Assembly: GCA_963758365.1 (NCBI GenBank)
Contig: CAVWVB010000001.1
Location: 1,984,001 to 2,048,000, forward strand
Source: Dokdonella_A sp963758365
GTDB lineage: Bacteria; Pseudomonadota; Gammaproteobacteria; Xanthomonadales; Rhodanobacteraceae
DNA length: 64,000 nt
Reading direction: 5' to 3'
Part shown: positions 1 to 9,786 of the stretch, piece by piece
Numbering within the stretch: position 1 is the stretch's first letter
How the letters are laid out: each line of letters starts with the position of its first letter
Notes under the pieces: generated by a model
What the model saw: only the letters and a program-made list of their open reading frames with translations
What the model was told of the DNA's origin: nothing
Database searches by the model: none
Made by a program: the position numbers and the translations under genes

Positions 1-1
1 C

Positions 2-478
2 TCCGCGCTGCTCGAATGCGTGTTCGTTCTCGCCTGCGTCGCCGATCGCAAGCTGCACGTCGAACGCTACCTGCCGCCGTTGCCGCTGCGTGCCGTCGTC
101 GACTCGCGTCTTGCTCCGCGTGGCGACTACATTCCCAATCCGACCAGCCTGTTTCGTGCCAGGGAGCAGCCTGTCGATGCGGCGCGTTATCGGCCGCTGC
201 TTGCCCGACTCGTGCCGCCGATGCTGGCTGCTTGCGAAATGCAGGCGCGCGGGCTGGCGGCGAGGGAAATCGGCATCGCGCTCGACGCGGCGCAATACGA
301 ACTCGAGGGCGAACGCGCACGCCTGACCGCGCTGGCCCAGGTCAATCCGTCGGTGCATGCAGAGGAAATCGACGCGATCACCGCCGAACTCGAGGCGCTG
401 CGGCTGGCACTCGCCGGCGCCGCACCGCGCCTCGATGCGATCCGCTTCGTGTGCAGCGCGGACATCGCCGCACGCTAG
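2..478 (+). CDS. rapA: RapA, RNA polymerase-associated SNF2 ATPase, C-terminal end only
   Basis: The frame is already open at base 2 and ends at TAG 476-478, so only the last ~158 residues of a gene entering from the left are present. The stretch lines up with the C-terminal tail of E. coli RapA as I remember it: 'VERYLPPLPLRAVVD' against LTRFLPPTPVRMLLD, 'LAQVNPSVHAEEI' against LRAVNPNIRDDEL, and 'PRLDAIRFV' at the end. RapA is a SWI2/SNF2-type translocase that recycles RNA polymerase after transcription; its ATPase domains lie outside the window. The short inter-gene gap shows no obvious terminator before the opposing permease gene. Confidence 0.85.
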   Translation, partial: SALLECVFVLACVADRKLHVERYLPPLPLRAVVDSRLAPRGDYIPNPTSLFRAREQPVDAARYRPLLARLVPPMLAACEMQARGLAAREIGIALDAAQYELEGERARLTALAQVNPSVHAEEIDAITAELEALRLALAGAAPRLDAIRFVCSADIAAR

Positions 479-542
479 GCGGGCACAGCATCAGGCGGGG
501 CAAGCGCGGCACACTCCAACGATGGTATCCCGCACTGCCCGC

Positions 543-1427
543 CTACCCGATCGTCTCCTCCAGTGGCAGCGACCGCCGCGATGGCCACAGCGCCGAACGC
601 AGCAGCAGGGCTGCGGCGTACAGGACCACGGCGACGACACCCCAGCGCAAGGTTGCGAGCGGCAGCGACCTGACCACGTAGGCCGCGAGCAGCACCGCGG
701 GGACGCCGCCGATCGCGAGTCCAAGTACGACGCGCAGATCGACGCGCTCGCTGCGCGCGAACCGCATCCCGCTGACCGGCATCAGGAATGCACAGGCACC
801 CATCATGACCGGGAATGCGGCAGTCGGGTTGAGTCCCATCAGGCTCAGCATCACGAGCGACGGAGCGTACAGCCCGATACCGAACGTCATCAGCACACCG
901 AGCATGAAATGCAGTGCGACCGCGATTGCGAACAGCGGGCCACGCAGCGCCAGCGCGCTGCCGCCCATCGGCAGCAGATCCAGGTTCGCGAACGCATAGA
1001 GCAGCGCGGCGATCAGCATCGCGATGCCGACGATGCCCTGCACCGCGCGCACCGGCAATCGCACGACGAGCGGCGCCCCGACCGTCGCCCCGGCAACGGC
1101 GGCGACGATGCATGCGACCAGCAATGCGGGATCGACGCGCACGAGATGGATGAAGATCAGCGCCTGGGCAACGGTCGGCAACGCATGACCGGTGTTCAGC
1201 GTCGCCGGGATGAAGCCGTCTGGGACGAGACCGCGCAGCTTGATCCACGCCGTCGTCGGAGCGAACGAGCCGATCCCGAGCGTGTCGAAAAAGTTGGTCA
1301 CGGCGCCAAGTGCGATTGCTTCACCTCGCGGTCGCGATGCATGCCGGCGCCGCGCCTGCGCGATCAGCGATGCAAGAAATACCAGCGCGAGCGCGGTCAG
1401 CGATACGAGCAGGACTGCGACGACCAT
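543..1427 (-). CDS. TauE/SafE-family inner-membrane permease
   Basis: The 294-residue product is almost wholly hydrophobic, with about eight predicted membrane segments in two halves, as in the TauE/SafE (DUF81) family of anion exporters often called sulfite exporters. The N-terminal helix is followed by a short basic loop and the segment 'GAVTNFFDTLGIGSFAPTT', typical of the first half-repeat. The substrate cannot be read from sequence; sulfite, sulfoacetate and other organic anions are known for relatives. It lies downstream of accD on the same strand with only a short gap, so it may be read through from the trp-accD group, but there is no functional link. ATG start 1427. Confidence 0.8.
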   Translation of the reverse strand: MVVAVLLVSLTALALVFLASLIAQARRRHASRPRGEAIALGAVTNFFDTLGIGSFAPTTAWIKLRGLVPDGFIPATLNTGHALPTVAQALIFIHLVRVDPALLVACIVAAVAGATVGAPLVVRLPVRAVQGIVGIAMLIAALLYAFANLDLLPMGGSALALRGPLFAIAVALHFMLGVLMTFGIGLYAPSLVMLSLMGLNPTAAFPVMMGACAFLMPVSGMRFARSERVDLRVVLGLAIGGVPAVLLAAYVVRSLPLATLRWGVVAVVLYAAALLLRSALWPSRRSLPLEETIG

Positions 1428-1452
1428 TCGAGCCTCGTGTCGACCAGCGGCG

Positions 1453-2316
1453 CTAGCCCATCGCCGGTTGTTTCGTCAGCAACGCCAGCAGTGCCGCGAT
1501 TTTGTCGCGCATCTGGCGGCGGTCGACGATCAGGTCGATCGCACCGTGCTCGAGCAGGAACTCCGAGCGCTGGAAGCCTTCGGGCAGCGTCTCGCGCACG
1601 GTCTGTTCGATCACGCGCGGTCCGGCGAAACCGATCAGCGCTTTCGGCTCGCCGATATTGATGTCGCCGAGCATGCCCAGGCTGGCGGAAACCCCACCCG
1701 TCGTCGGATCGGTCAGTACGCTGACATAGGGCACACCGGCTCCGCGCAGGCGCGCCAGCGTGGCCGAGGTCTTGGCCATCTGCATCAGCGAGAACAGGCC
1801 CTCCTGCATGCGCGCGCCGCCCGTGGCCGCGAAGCAGACCAGCGGCAGGCGCTCGGCCAGTGCGAGTTCCGCCGCGCGCGCGAACTTCTCCCCGACCACC
1901 GATCCCATCGACCCCCCCATGTACGCGAAATCGAACGCGACCGCGACCAGCGCGTGTCCGTTCAGGGTGCCGCGCATCGCGACCAGCGCATCCTTTTCGC
2001 CGGTCCCCTTCTGCGCGGCGAGGATGCGGTCCCGGTACTTCTTCGAGTCGCGAAACTTCAATGGGTCGGCGGGCTCGAGATTCGCGAACAGTTCCTGCAT
2101 GCTGCCCTCGTCGAGGAACGCGGCAAGCCGGGTGCGCGCGCGGATCGCATGATGATGGCCGCATTTGGGGCACACCATGAGCGCGGCTTCGAGTTCGGGC
2201 TGGTAGAGCACCGCACCGCAGCCGTCGCACTTTTCCCACAGACCTTCGGGCACCTTGCCCTTGGCGGCCGGCGTCGCACGCGTTCGCGGACCAACCAATC
2301 TCTGCAACCAGTTCAT
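1453..2316 (-). CDS. accD: acetyl-CoA carboxylase carboxyltransferase subunit beta
   Basis: AccD (287 aa) pairs with AccA to move the carboxyl group from biotin to acetyl-CoA, forming malonyl-CoA for fatty acid synthesis. An N-terminal zinc ribbon is visible as Cys30-x2-Cys33 and Cys49-x2-Cys52, followed by the crotonase-like carboxyltransferase core with the glycine-rich segments 'FAATGGARMQEG' and 'DPTTGGVSASLG'. Length is normal for the family. The ATG at 2316 overlaps the trpA stop by 4 nt (ATGA), so translation is probably coupled; trpA-accD linkage is familiar in Xanthomonadales and many proteobacteria, where folC usually follows. Here a permease follows instead. Confidence 0.95.
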   Translation of the reverse strand: MNWLQRLVGPRTRATPAAKGKVPEGLWEKCDGCGAVLYQPELEAALMVCPKCGHHHAIRARTRLAAFLDEGSMQELFANLEPADPLKFRDSKKYRDRILAAQKGTGEKDALVAMRGTLNGHALVAVAFDFAYMGGSMGSVVGEKFARAAELALAERLPLVCFAATGGARMQEGLFSLMQMAKTSATLARLRGAGVPYVSVLTDPTTGGVSASLGMLGDINIGEPKALIGFAGPRVIEQTVRETLPEGFQRSEFLLEHGAIDLIVDRRQMRDKIAALLALLTKQPAMG

Positions 2317-3149
2317 TTACCCACCTCTTGCATGTCAGTCGTCCGTTCGAGCCGCGCGTCGAGCGCGGCGCGGATCGGCATCAGGAATTCCGTCGCGCGA
2401 CGACAAGCGTCGCCGCTGTCGGCACTGCCGGCCAGCCGCTCGACCAGCGCGCTGCCGATGACCACCGCATCGGCGAATCCGCCGATCTCCACTGCACCGC
2501 GCGCGTCGCGAACACCGAAACCGACCGCAATCGGCATCGCGCAATGACTCCTGATCAACGCGACCCGTTCGCGTACGGAATCGGCAACAAGCAGGTCCGC
2601 GCCCGTGATACCGGCAAAGGAAACGTAGTATAGGAAACCGCGCGCCGCGGCGCAGATACGCTGCAGCCGCGCATGCGTCGTGGTCGGCGCGGCAAGAAAG
2701 ATCTGCCGCAAGCCCGCATCGCGCAGCGGCGCCACGGCATCGATTTCCTCGACCGGACAGTCGACCAGCAGCACCCCGTCGACTCCGGCTGCGACCGCGT
2801 CCGCGGCGAACCGCCCGACACCGCGAATCTCGACCGGATTCATGTAACCCATCAGCACGATCGGCGTGTCCATATCGCGCGTACGGAACTCGTGGACCCA
2901 CGCGAAGATCCGTCCGAGGCCGACACCGCGAGCGAGCGCGCGTTCGCTCGCGTGCTGGATGACCGGCCCATCGGCCATCGGATCCGAAAACGGCACTCCG
3001 AGTTCGATCAGGTCGGCACCGGCCGCGACCAGCGCATGCATCAGCGCGACCGTCGCCTCGGCCAGGGGATCGCCGGCGGTCACGAACGGGATCAGTCCGG
3101 TACGGTGTGCGGCGGCGAGTTCTGCGAAGCGTCGGTCGATGCGATTCAT
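2313..3149 (-). CDS. trpA: tryptophan synthase alpha chain
   Basis: TrpA (278 aa) splits indole-3-glycerol phosphate into indole and glyceraldehyde 3-phosphate, and passes indole to TrpB through the alpha-beta tunnel. The TIM-barrel shows the family signature 'LIELGVPFSDPMADGPVIQ' with the catalytic Glu and Asp near residues 49 and 60, and the phosphate-binding 'VGFGVRDARGA' near the C-terminus. It follows trpB after 77 bases and its stop overlaps the accD start. It is the third gene of a trpF-trpB-trpA-accD run; the other trp genes are not in the window, as is usual when trp genes are split. Confidence 0.95.
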   Translation of the reverse strand: MNRIDRRFAELAAAHRTGLIPFVTAGDPLAEATVALMHALVAAGADLIELGVPFSDPMADGPVIQHASERALARGVGLGRIFAWVHEFRTRDMDTPIVLMGYMNPVEIRGVGRFAADAVAAGVDGVLLVDCPVEEIDAVAPLRDAGLRQIFLAAPTTTHARLQRICAAARGFLYYVSFAGITGADLLVADSVRERVALIRSHCAMPIAVGFGVRDARGAVEIGGFADAVVIGSALVERLAGSADSGDACRRATEFLMPIRAALDARLERTTDMQEVGK

Positions 3150-3226
3150 CTTCTTCGTTCATTTCCGTTGCGAACAACCGTGGCGAGTCAGTCGGTGGCG
3201 AGAGATGCGCTTCAACGCAGCTCTCG

Positions 3227-4438
3227 TCAAATGCTGACCCCCTCGCGCGCCGCGATCGTGTGCACGTCCTTGTCGCCGCGTCCGGACAGGTTGCACAGGA
3301 CCAGCCGGTCCTGCGGCATTTCGCGCGCGAGCTTGATTGCCTGCGCGATCGCGTGGCTCGATTCGAGCGCGGCAAGGATGCCTTCGGTGCGCGCAAGCGC
3401 ATGGAACGCGGCGAGTGCCTCGGCATCGGTCACGCCGACATATTCGGCACGACCCGTGTCCTTGAGGAACGCATGTTCGGGGCCGACGCCCGGATAATCG
3501 AGGCCGGCCGAAATCGAGTGCGTCTCGGTGATCTGGCCATCGTCGTCGCACAGCACGTAGGTGCGGTTGCCATGCAGCACGCCAGGCCGGCCGGCGGCCA
3601 GCGAGGCGGCATGATGCCCGCTCGCGAGACCATCGCCCGCGGCCTCGGCACCGACGATACGCACCTCGCGATCATTCAGGAACGCATGGAAAAGGCCGAT
3701 CGCGTTCGAGCCGCCGCCGACGCATGCGGTCAGTACGTCCGGCAGGCGCCCGTATTGTTTCAGCATCTGCGCGCGCGCCTCGCGGCCGACCACCGCATTG
3801 AAGTCGCGCACCATCAGCGGATACGGGTGCGGACCGGCGACCGTGCCGATGATGTAGAACGTGTCCGCCACGTTCGTGACCCAGTCACGCATCGCCTCGT
3901 TGAGCGCGTCCTTGAGGGTCTTCGAACCGGAAGTCACCGGCACGACTTCGGCGCCGAGCAGCTTCATGCGGTAGACGTTGATCGCCTGGCGCTCGATGTC
4001 GACCGCACCCATGTAGACCCGGCAGTCCAGCCCGAAGCGCGCGCACACGGTCGCGGTTGCCACGCCATGCTGTCCGGCACCGGTCTCCGCGATGATGCGG
4101 CGCTTGCCCATGTGGCGCGCGACCAGGACCTGGCCGATCGTGTTGTTGATCTTGTGCGCACCGGTATGGTTGAGATCCTCGCGCTTGAGCAGGATCTGCG
4201 CGCCCCCGGTCTGCCGCGACAGGCGCTGCGCGTGATAGATCGGCGACGGCCGGCCGACGTAGTGTTCGAGGTCACGCTCGAATTCGGCGCTGAATGCCGA
4301 ATCGGCGCGCAACGATGCGTAGGCGCGCGTGAGTTCATCGAGCGGCGCGATCAGGGTCTCGGCAACATAGGCGCCACCGTACCCGCCGAAGCGTCCGCGC
4401 GCGTCTGGATACGCGGAATAATCTTCGATCCGGTTCAT
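3227..4438 (-). CDS. trpB: tryptophan synthase beta chain
   Basis: TrpB (403 aa) is the PLP enzyme that condenses indole with L-serine to give tryptophan. The Schiff-base lysine is in 'HTGAHKINNTIGQ', the ammonium/carboxylate loop 'AETGAGQHGVATATV' follows, and the PLP phosphate site is the glycine-rich 'CVGGGSNAIG'. I take the ATG at 4438 ('MNRIEDYSAY') because it gives the usual length and overlaps the trpF stop in ATGA form. The frame stays open about 500 bases further upstream, but that extension only reads the trpF region in another frame. Confidence 0.96.
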   Translation of the reverse strand: MNRIEDYSAYPDARGRFGGYGGAYVAETLIAPLDELTRAYASLRADSAFSAEFERDLEHYVGRPSPIYHAQRLSRQTGGAQILLKREDLNHTGAHKINNTIGQVLVARHMGKRRIIAETGAGQHGVATATVCARFGLDCRVYMGAVDIERQAINVYRMKLLGAEVVPVTSGSKTLKDALNEAMRDWVTNVADTFYIIGTVAGPHPYPLMVRDFNAVVGREARAQMLKQYGRLPDVLTACVGGGSNAIGLFHAFLNDREVRIVGAEAAGDGLASGHHAASLAAGRPGVLHGNRTYVLCDDDGQITETHSISAGLDYPGVGPEHAFLKDTGRAEYVGVTDAEALAAFHALARTEGILAALESSHAIAQAIKLAREMPQDRLVLCNLSGRGDKDVHTIAAREGVSI

Positions 4439-5076
4439 CGGGTTCCTGCAGTGGTTGCGACGTCGGCCCGGCGCACGGCGGCGGCGAATGCGCGCATCTT
4501 CGCCGGATCCTTGTGCCCGGGCGCGATTTCGATGCCGCTCGATACGTCGACCGCATAGGGTCGCACGAGCGCGATGGCCGTGGCCACGTTTTCCGCATCC
4601 AGGCCGCCGGCAAGGACCACCGGCTGCGCGATCTTCGGCACCAGCGACCAGTCGAACGGCACGCCGGTGCCGCCACCCGTACCGGACGCGTGACTGTCGA
4701 GCAGGAGGCCGACCGCCGCCGGATGCAGTGCGGCGAGGACAGCGGCATCCGCGCCGCACCCCATCGGCACGGCCTTCATGTAGGGGCGCCCGAATCCGCT
4801 CGCGAAGTCCGCGCCTTCGCTGCCGTGGAACTGCAGCAGGTCCGGCCGCACGCCCATGATGGCCTCGTCGATCCACGCCGCGTCGTCGTCCATGAACAGC
4901 GCGACGACGGTCACGAAAGCCGGCAGCGAATCGCGGATCGCGCGCGCAGCGCCGATGCCGACGCAACGCGGGCTGCGGCGCGTGAGCACGAGACCGATTG
5001 CGTCGACCCCGAGCGCCACTGCGGCCTGCGCGTCTTCGCTGCGCGTGATTCCGCAGAACTTGATGCGGGTCCTCAC
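4435..5076 (-). CDS. trpF: phosphoribosylanthranilate isomerase
   Basis: TrpF (213 aa from this start) catalyses the Amadori rearrangement of phosphoribosylanthranilate in tryptophan synthesis. The start 'RTRIKFCGITR' carries the catalytic Cys, and 'VVLAGGLDAENVA' plus 'VDVSSGIE' supply the phosphate site and catalytic Asp region of the TIM barrel. I choose GTG 5074-5076 because its last bases overlap the truA stop (GTGA); a GTG nine codons upstream at 5103 is possible but would lie deep in truA. The 3' end overlaps trpB by 4 nt, so truA-trpF-trpB appear coupled. Confidence 0.92.
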   Translation of the reverse strand: MRTRIKFCGITRSEDAQAAVALGVDAIGLVLTRRSPRCVGIGAARAIRDSLPAFVTVVALFMDDDAAWIDEAIMGVRPDLLQFHGSEGADFASGFGRPYMKAVPMGCGADAAVLAALHPAAVGLLLDSHASGTGGGTGVPFDWSLVPKIAQPVVLAGGLDAENVATAIALVRPYAVDVSSGIEIAPGHKDPAKMRAFAAAVRRADVATTAGTR

Positions 5077-5840
5077 CGCGTCACCGCGTCCGGCAGATTC
5101 CACGCGGCGGGGTAGCGTGGCGCTAGAAACGTCAATCCACAGGCGGGTGCGGTCGGACCCGCAATGCTGCGGTCGCGCCCGCGCATCAGCTCACCCAGCC
5201 AGCCCGGCTCTTGCTCGCCGCGCCCGACCGCCAGCAGCGAGCCGACGATGTTGCGCACCATGTGGTGCAGGAACGCGTTCGCCTCGACCTCGACGGTGAC
5301 CTCGTCGCCGGCTCGTGCGAGGACGATCTCGCGCATCTCGCGCCTGGGCGAACGCGCCTGGCAGGCGACCGTGCGAAACGCACTGAAGTCGTGCTCGCCG
5401 ATCAGTTCGCGCGCTGCGAGCCGCATCGCATCGACGTCCAGTGGCGCGCGTTCCCAGGTCACGAAGCGCGCGGCCAGCGCTGCGCGCACCGGACGATTCA
5501 GGATCGTGTAGCGATAGCGCCGCGCCTGCGCACTGAAACGCGCATGGAAGTCACCGGCAACCGGTCGCGCCCACAGGACCGCGACATCCCGCGCGAGGCG
5601 CGAATTCGCGCCGAGTGCCCAGGCACGCTCGCTGCGTGCGGACATGCTGTCGAAATGCACGACCTGGCAACGCGCATGCACTCCCGAATCGGTGCGACCC
5701 GCGCACGTGACCTCTACCGGATGCGCGGCGACAAAAGACAACGCAGCTTCGACCTCCCCCTGCACACTGCGCCCATGCGACAGGCGCTGCCAGCCAAGGA
5801 AATCCGTGCCGTCGTATTCGATGCCGAGGGCGATGCGCAT
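5073..5840 (-). CDS. truA: tRNA pseudouridine(38-40) synthase TruA
   Basis: TruA (255 aa) converts uridines 38-40 in the tRNA anticodon arm to pseudouridine. The N-terminal 'IEYDGTDFLGWQ' and the catalytic 'AGRTDSGVHA' with Asp51 are textbook for the family, as is 'FLHHMVRNIVGSL' in the C-terminal half. It sits between fimV and trpF, the standard Xanthomonadales order, and its stop overlaps the GTG start of trpF. The ~175-base gap up to fimV contains no recognised signal. Confidence 0.94.
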   Translation of the reverse strand: MRIALGIEYDGTDFLGWQRLSHGRSVQGEVEAALSFVAAHPVEVTCAGRTDSGVHARCQVVHFDSMSARSERAWALGANSRLARDVAVLWARPVAGDFHARFSAQARRYRYTILNRPVRAALAARFVTWERAPLDVDAMRLAARELIGEHDFSAFRTVACQARSPRREMREIVLARAGDEVTVEVEANAFLHHMVRNIVGSLLAVGRGEQEPGWLGELMRGRDRSIAGPTAPACGLTFLAPRYPAAWNLPDAVTR

Positions 5841-6016
5841 GGAGACCGGGAATCGGAAATGCAGAAGCGGGAATGGTAGAGCGGATTGCGCGCTCTTGCC
5901 GTCTCGCGACGCGGTCCCCGGCAGGCGAAGCCGGAATGCGCAACGGGTGGCCGTCGCGAGCCGTGCATCGCTCCACCCCGCGTGTCAGCGGTTGCGTTCG
6001 GTGTCCGCGCCGGGAA

Positions 6017-8521
6017 TCAGCCCAACTCGGCAATCAGGCGGTGCGCTTCGGCCTTCTGCGTATCGCTGCCTTCGGCCACCACTTCCTCGAGCATCGAGCG
6101 CGCGCCATCCGGATCGCCCATGTCCATGTAGGCCTTGGCGAGATCGAGCTTGGTGCCGATCGCGTCCTCGCCGGGAAAATAATCATCCTCGAGCGGGGCG
6201 GGCTCGGGGACCATCGGCGTGGCTTCCACGAAGTCTTCCGGCGGTGCCTCCAGCGGCGGCAGATCGTCGAAAGTGAAGTCGGAGTCGGCGGCGGCCGGCA
6301 GCGCGAACGATGCGGCCGTATCCTCTGCTTCGTTCGAATCTTCCGCCGCCTCGCCGAATGCGTATTCCTCTTCGGCCGGGTACCGGTCGCCGAGTGCAGG
6401 CAGTTCCTCGGTGTTCGCGTGGGCGACGGAACGGTCGTCGTCGTAGGCGACCGTGCCCGCGAAAAGCGGGTTGTGCGGCGCCAGCTCCTGTCCCATCGCC
6501 TGCGCCTCCAGCCATTCGGGCTGATGCGGATCGGTCACGTGCGCGTGCATCTGGGCCGCTGCTTCCTCGAAGCTCTCGATGTCGCGCTCGGCGTAATAGA
6601 CACTCAGCAGCTCGAGATGCAGGCCGAGGTTTTCCGGATCATCGCGCAGCTGCTCGCGCAGGCTGGCTGCTTCCTCGGCGACGGTTCCGCCTGCGACCTC
6701 CCGATCGGTCAACGGTGATTCGCCGAACGAATCGGCGATCGATCCGCGCGTGGTCGCGACCGCCGGCGCGCGCTTGCGCAAACCGAGCAGGCCGAGCAGG
6801 AGCAGCAGCACGCCGGCACCCAGCACTGCCGGCTTGACCCAGGGCTCTTCGTACCATGGCGCAGCGACGCGCGCGGGCCCAGGAACCGACTTGCCCGAAC
6901 CCAGCGGGCCGGGAGTCACGGGCTTGGCCAACGACGTGGACGTAGTCTTGGCGGCATTGCCTGCTGCGGTCGACGGCGTCGACGGCAGCGGAGTCACCGT
7001 TGCACCGGAAGGCGCGACAGTCGCGCCGGTGCCCGCCTCCGGCGCGGCCGGAGTTCCGGCCGGCACCTTCGGCATTGCACCCTCGACCGCCTTCGCCGCA
7101 GGGCCGGCCGGCGCTGCGGGCAGCTTCGCGGCGCCCGCACCGGTGTCGCCCCAGATATCCTTCTTGTCGATCTTCGCGGTTTCTGTCGATGGCGGCGTGA
7201 CCACCACCGTCTCGCTCGACGGCTCCGCGGGCACCTTCGTTGCCGGCGTGGTCGCTGCGGGCGCAGCGGCCGCGACCGATTTCTCGGCACGCGTCGCGGA
7301 TTTCTCGCGCAGCTCCTTGAGCTTCTGCTGGAGCTCGGCGATTTCCGAATCCTTGAGGCTGATCAGGCGATCGTTCTTGCCCTTGAGATCCTCGAGTTCG
7401 CGCACCCGCGACTTCAGCTCGCTGCTTTCCTGCTCGCGTGTGGCCAGGGCTTCCTTGGTGCGCGCCAGTTCGTCCTTGAGTTCGCGCGTCGCGGTCGGAG
7501 CGGCGGCACCGCTTCCCGGCCGGTCGGCCAACGCGACGCTGGCCTTGCCCGCTTTTGGCGGCACCAGTTGCAGACGCTCCGCTTCCCGCGCGGTCGTTGC
7601 CGGAGCCGCCTTGGGCGCCTTGGCCGCAGCCGGCGCGGGAGGCGGCGCCGCAACCGGTGTGCCGGTGTCTGCGACCCGGGTCGGACTCGCGCTGCCACCG
7701 CGCCAGTCCTCGATCTGCGCATGGATCTCGGCCGCGGCCTCGCGCGCCGAACCGGTCGCACGGATTTCTTCGGCGGACGGAATGCGCAGGATCGCACCGC
7801 GCTTGAGCGCGTTGACATTGTTCTTGAAGAATGCGTCCGGATTGGCCTTCAGCAGCGCCAGCATCATCTGGTTGATGTTGGCGCCTTCGTCGGCTCCGAC
7901 CGAGCGCGCAATCGCCGACAGCGTCTCGCCGGATTCGACCGGTCCGTATTCGCCTTTCGCGACGTTGTGCGGGGCTGCCGCGGGCACTGCGGCCGCACGC
8001 GCGGCCACGCGTGGCGCCGCGGACGGCTTCTCGGCAGCCGGGGTGCGCTCGCGGCGCACCTCGCGCAACGGTTGCGTGGTCGCCGCGGCGGGCGGCGCCG
8101 CAGCTGCGGTGCGCCGTGCCGGCGCGGTCAACGGCGGGTCGAGCAGAACCGTGTACTCGCGCAGCAGGCGGCCATTCGGCCAGTTGGCTTCGACCAGGAA
8201 ATCGAGATAGCTGTCGCGAACCGGTTCCTTGCTGGTCACCTTGATCAGCGGCTGGCCGTTGCTGCCTTTGACCACCGTGAATTCCAGCGGCACGTTGAGT
8301 CGCGAGCGACTGACTCCGACGCGTTCGAAATCATCCGCGCTGGCGAGACTGACGAGCAGACCGTCGGCCTCCCCTGCACTTCCCTGGATGACCGGAATCT
8401 CCGCATCAAGCGGTTGATTCAACTTGGATTTGACCTGCACGGGGCCGAGGCCCAGCGCCAGCGCATGGGTTGCGCCGAGCGCGAGCGTGATCGCAAGCGG
8501 CAGCAGCAGCGGTCGTTTCAT
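6017..8521 (-). CDS. fimV: FimV/HubP-type polar scaffold protein with LysM and C-terminal TPR-like domain
   Basis: The 834-residue product begins with a signal peptide and the conserved FimV N-terminal region ('LGPVQVKSKLNQPLDAEIPV'). A LysM peptidoglycan-binding motif lies near residues 190-260 ('YGPVESGETLSAIARSVG'), a coiled coil near 345-415, a proline/alanine-rich linker, one membrane segment near 555-580, then an acidic cytoplasmic part ending in the FimV C-terminal motif 'IGTKLDLAKAYMDMGDPDGA'. FimV family proteins organise type IV pilus and chemotaxis machinery at the cell pole. Twitching function here would fit with fimX at 27.8 kb. A run of G residues just upstream may serve as ribosome binding site. 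Confidence 0.93.
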   Translation of the reverse strand: MKRPLLLPLAITLALGATHALALGLGPVQVKSKLNQPLDAEIPVIQGSAGEADGLLVSLASADDFERVGVSRSRLNVPLEFTVVKGSNGQPLIKVTSKEPVRDSYLDFLVEANWPNGRLLREYTVLLDPPLTAPARRTAAAAPPAAATTQPLREVRRERTPAAEKPSAAPRVAARAAAVPAAAPHNVAKGEYGPVESGETLSAIARSVGADEGANINQMMLALLKANPDAFFKNNVNALKRGAILRIPSAEEIRATGSAREAAAEIHAQIEDWRGGSASPTRVADTGTPVAAPPPAPAAAKAPKAAPATTAREAERLQLVPPKAGKASVALADRPGSGAAAPTATRELKDELARTKEALATREQESSELKSRVRELEDLKGKNDRLISLKDSEIAELQQKLKELREKSATRAEKSVAAAAPAATTPATKVPAEPSSETVVVTPPSTETAKIDKKDIWGDTGAGAAKLPAAPAGPAAKAVEGAMPKVPAGTPAAPEAGTGATVAPSGATVTPLPSTPSTAAGNAAKTTSTSLAKPVTPGPLGSGKSVPGPARVAAPWYEEPWVKPAVLGAGVLLLLLGLLGLRKRAPAVATTRGSIADSFGESPLTDREVAGGTVAEEAASLREQLRDDPENLGLHLELLSVYYAERDIESFEEAAAQMHAHVTDPHQPEWLEAQAMGQELAPHNPLFAGTVAYDDDRSVAHANTEELPALGDRYPAEEEYAFGEAAEDSNEAEDTAASFALPAAADSDFTFDDLPPLEAPPEDFVEATPMVPEPAPLEDDYFPGEDAIGTKLDLAKAYMDMGDPDGARSMLEEVVAEGSDTQKAEAHRLIAELG

Positions 8522-8596
8522 CTAGGCATGCCCCCCAAAAAGCATAGAGATCCCGGTGAGATTTCCATCTCGAAACGGGCTTATAACACAATCGTA

Positions 8597-8624
8597 ACTA
8601 TAGATCACAGATACGTTTTCACAA
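8597..8624 (-). promoter_or_regulatory. candidate sigma70 promoter of fimV
   Basis: The asd-fimV gap is markedly A+T-richer than its surroundings. On the minus strand it reads TTGTGA (8624-8619), a 16-base spacer, then TATAGT (8602-8597), about 75 bases before the fimV start. The 11-mer GATCACAGATA also occurs twice here (about 8603 and 8644). Promoter calling by eye is weak evidence, so this is only a candidate. Confidence 0.4.
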
Positions 8625-8645
8625 ATGGCCAGCCGGTCGCACGGA

Positions 8646-9674
<1,029 letters not shown>

Positions 9675-9786
9675 GGGTCGTGGATGATCCTGTATCGGGT
9701 TTTCGCGCGTGCGGAAGCTGCGCCGGCGCGATTTCCCCGCGCCTGCCACACGCGCTCCGCGCGGCCGTGTCGCGCTGCACGACTCG

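Noticed and set aside
4439..4966. N-terminal extension of trpB
   Set aside because: The added residues are the trpF region in another frame; the ATG at 4438 gives the normal TrpB length and a clean 4-nt overlap.
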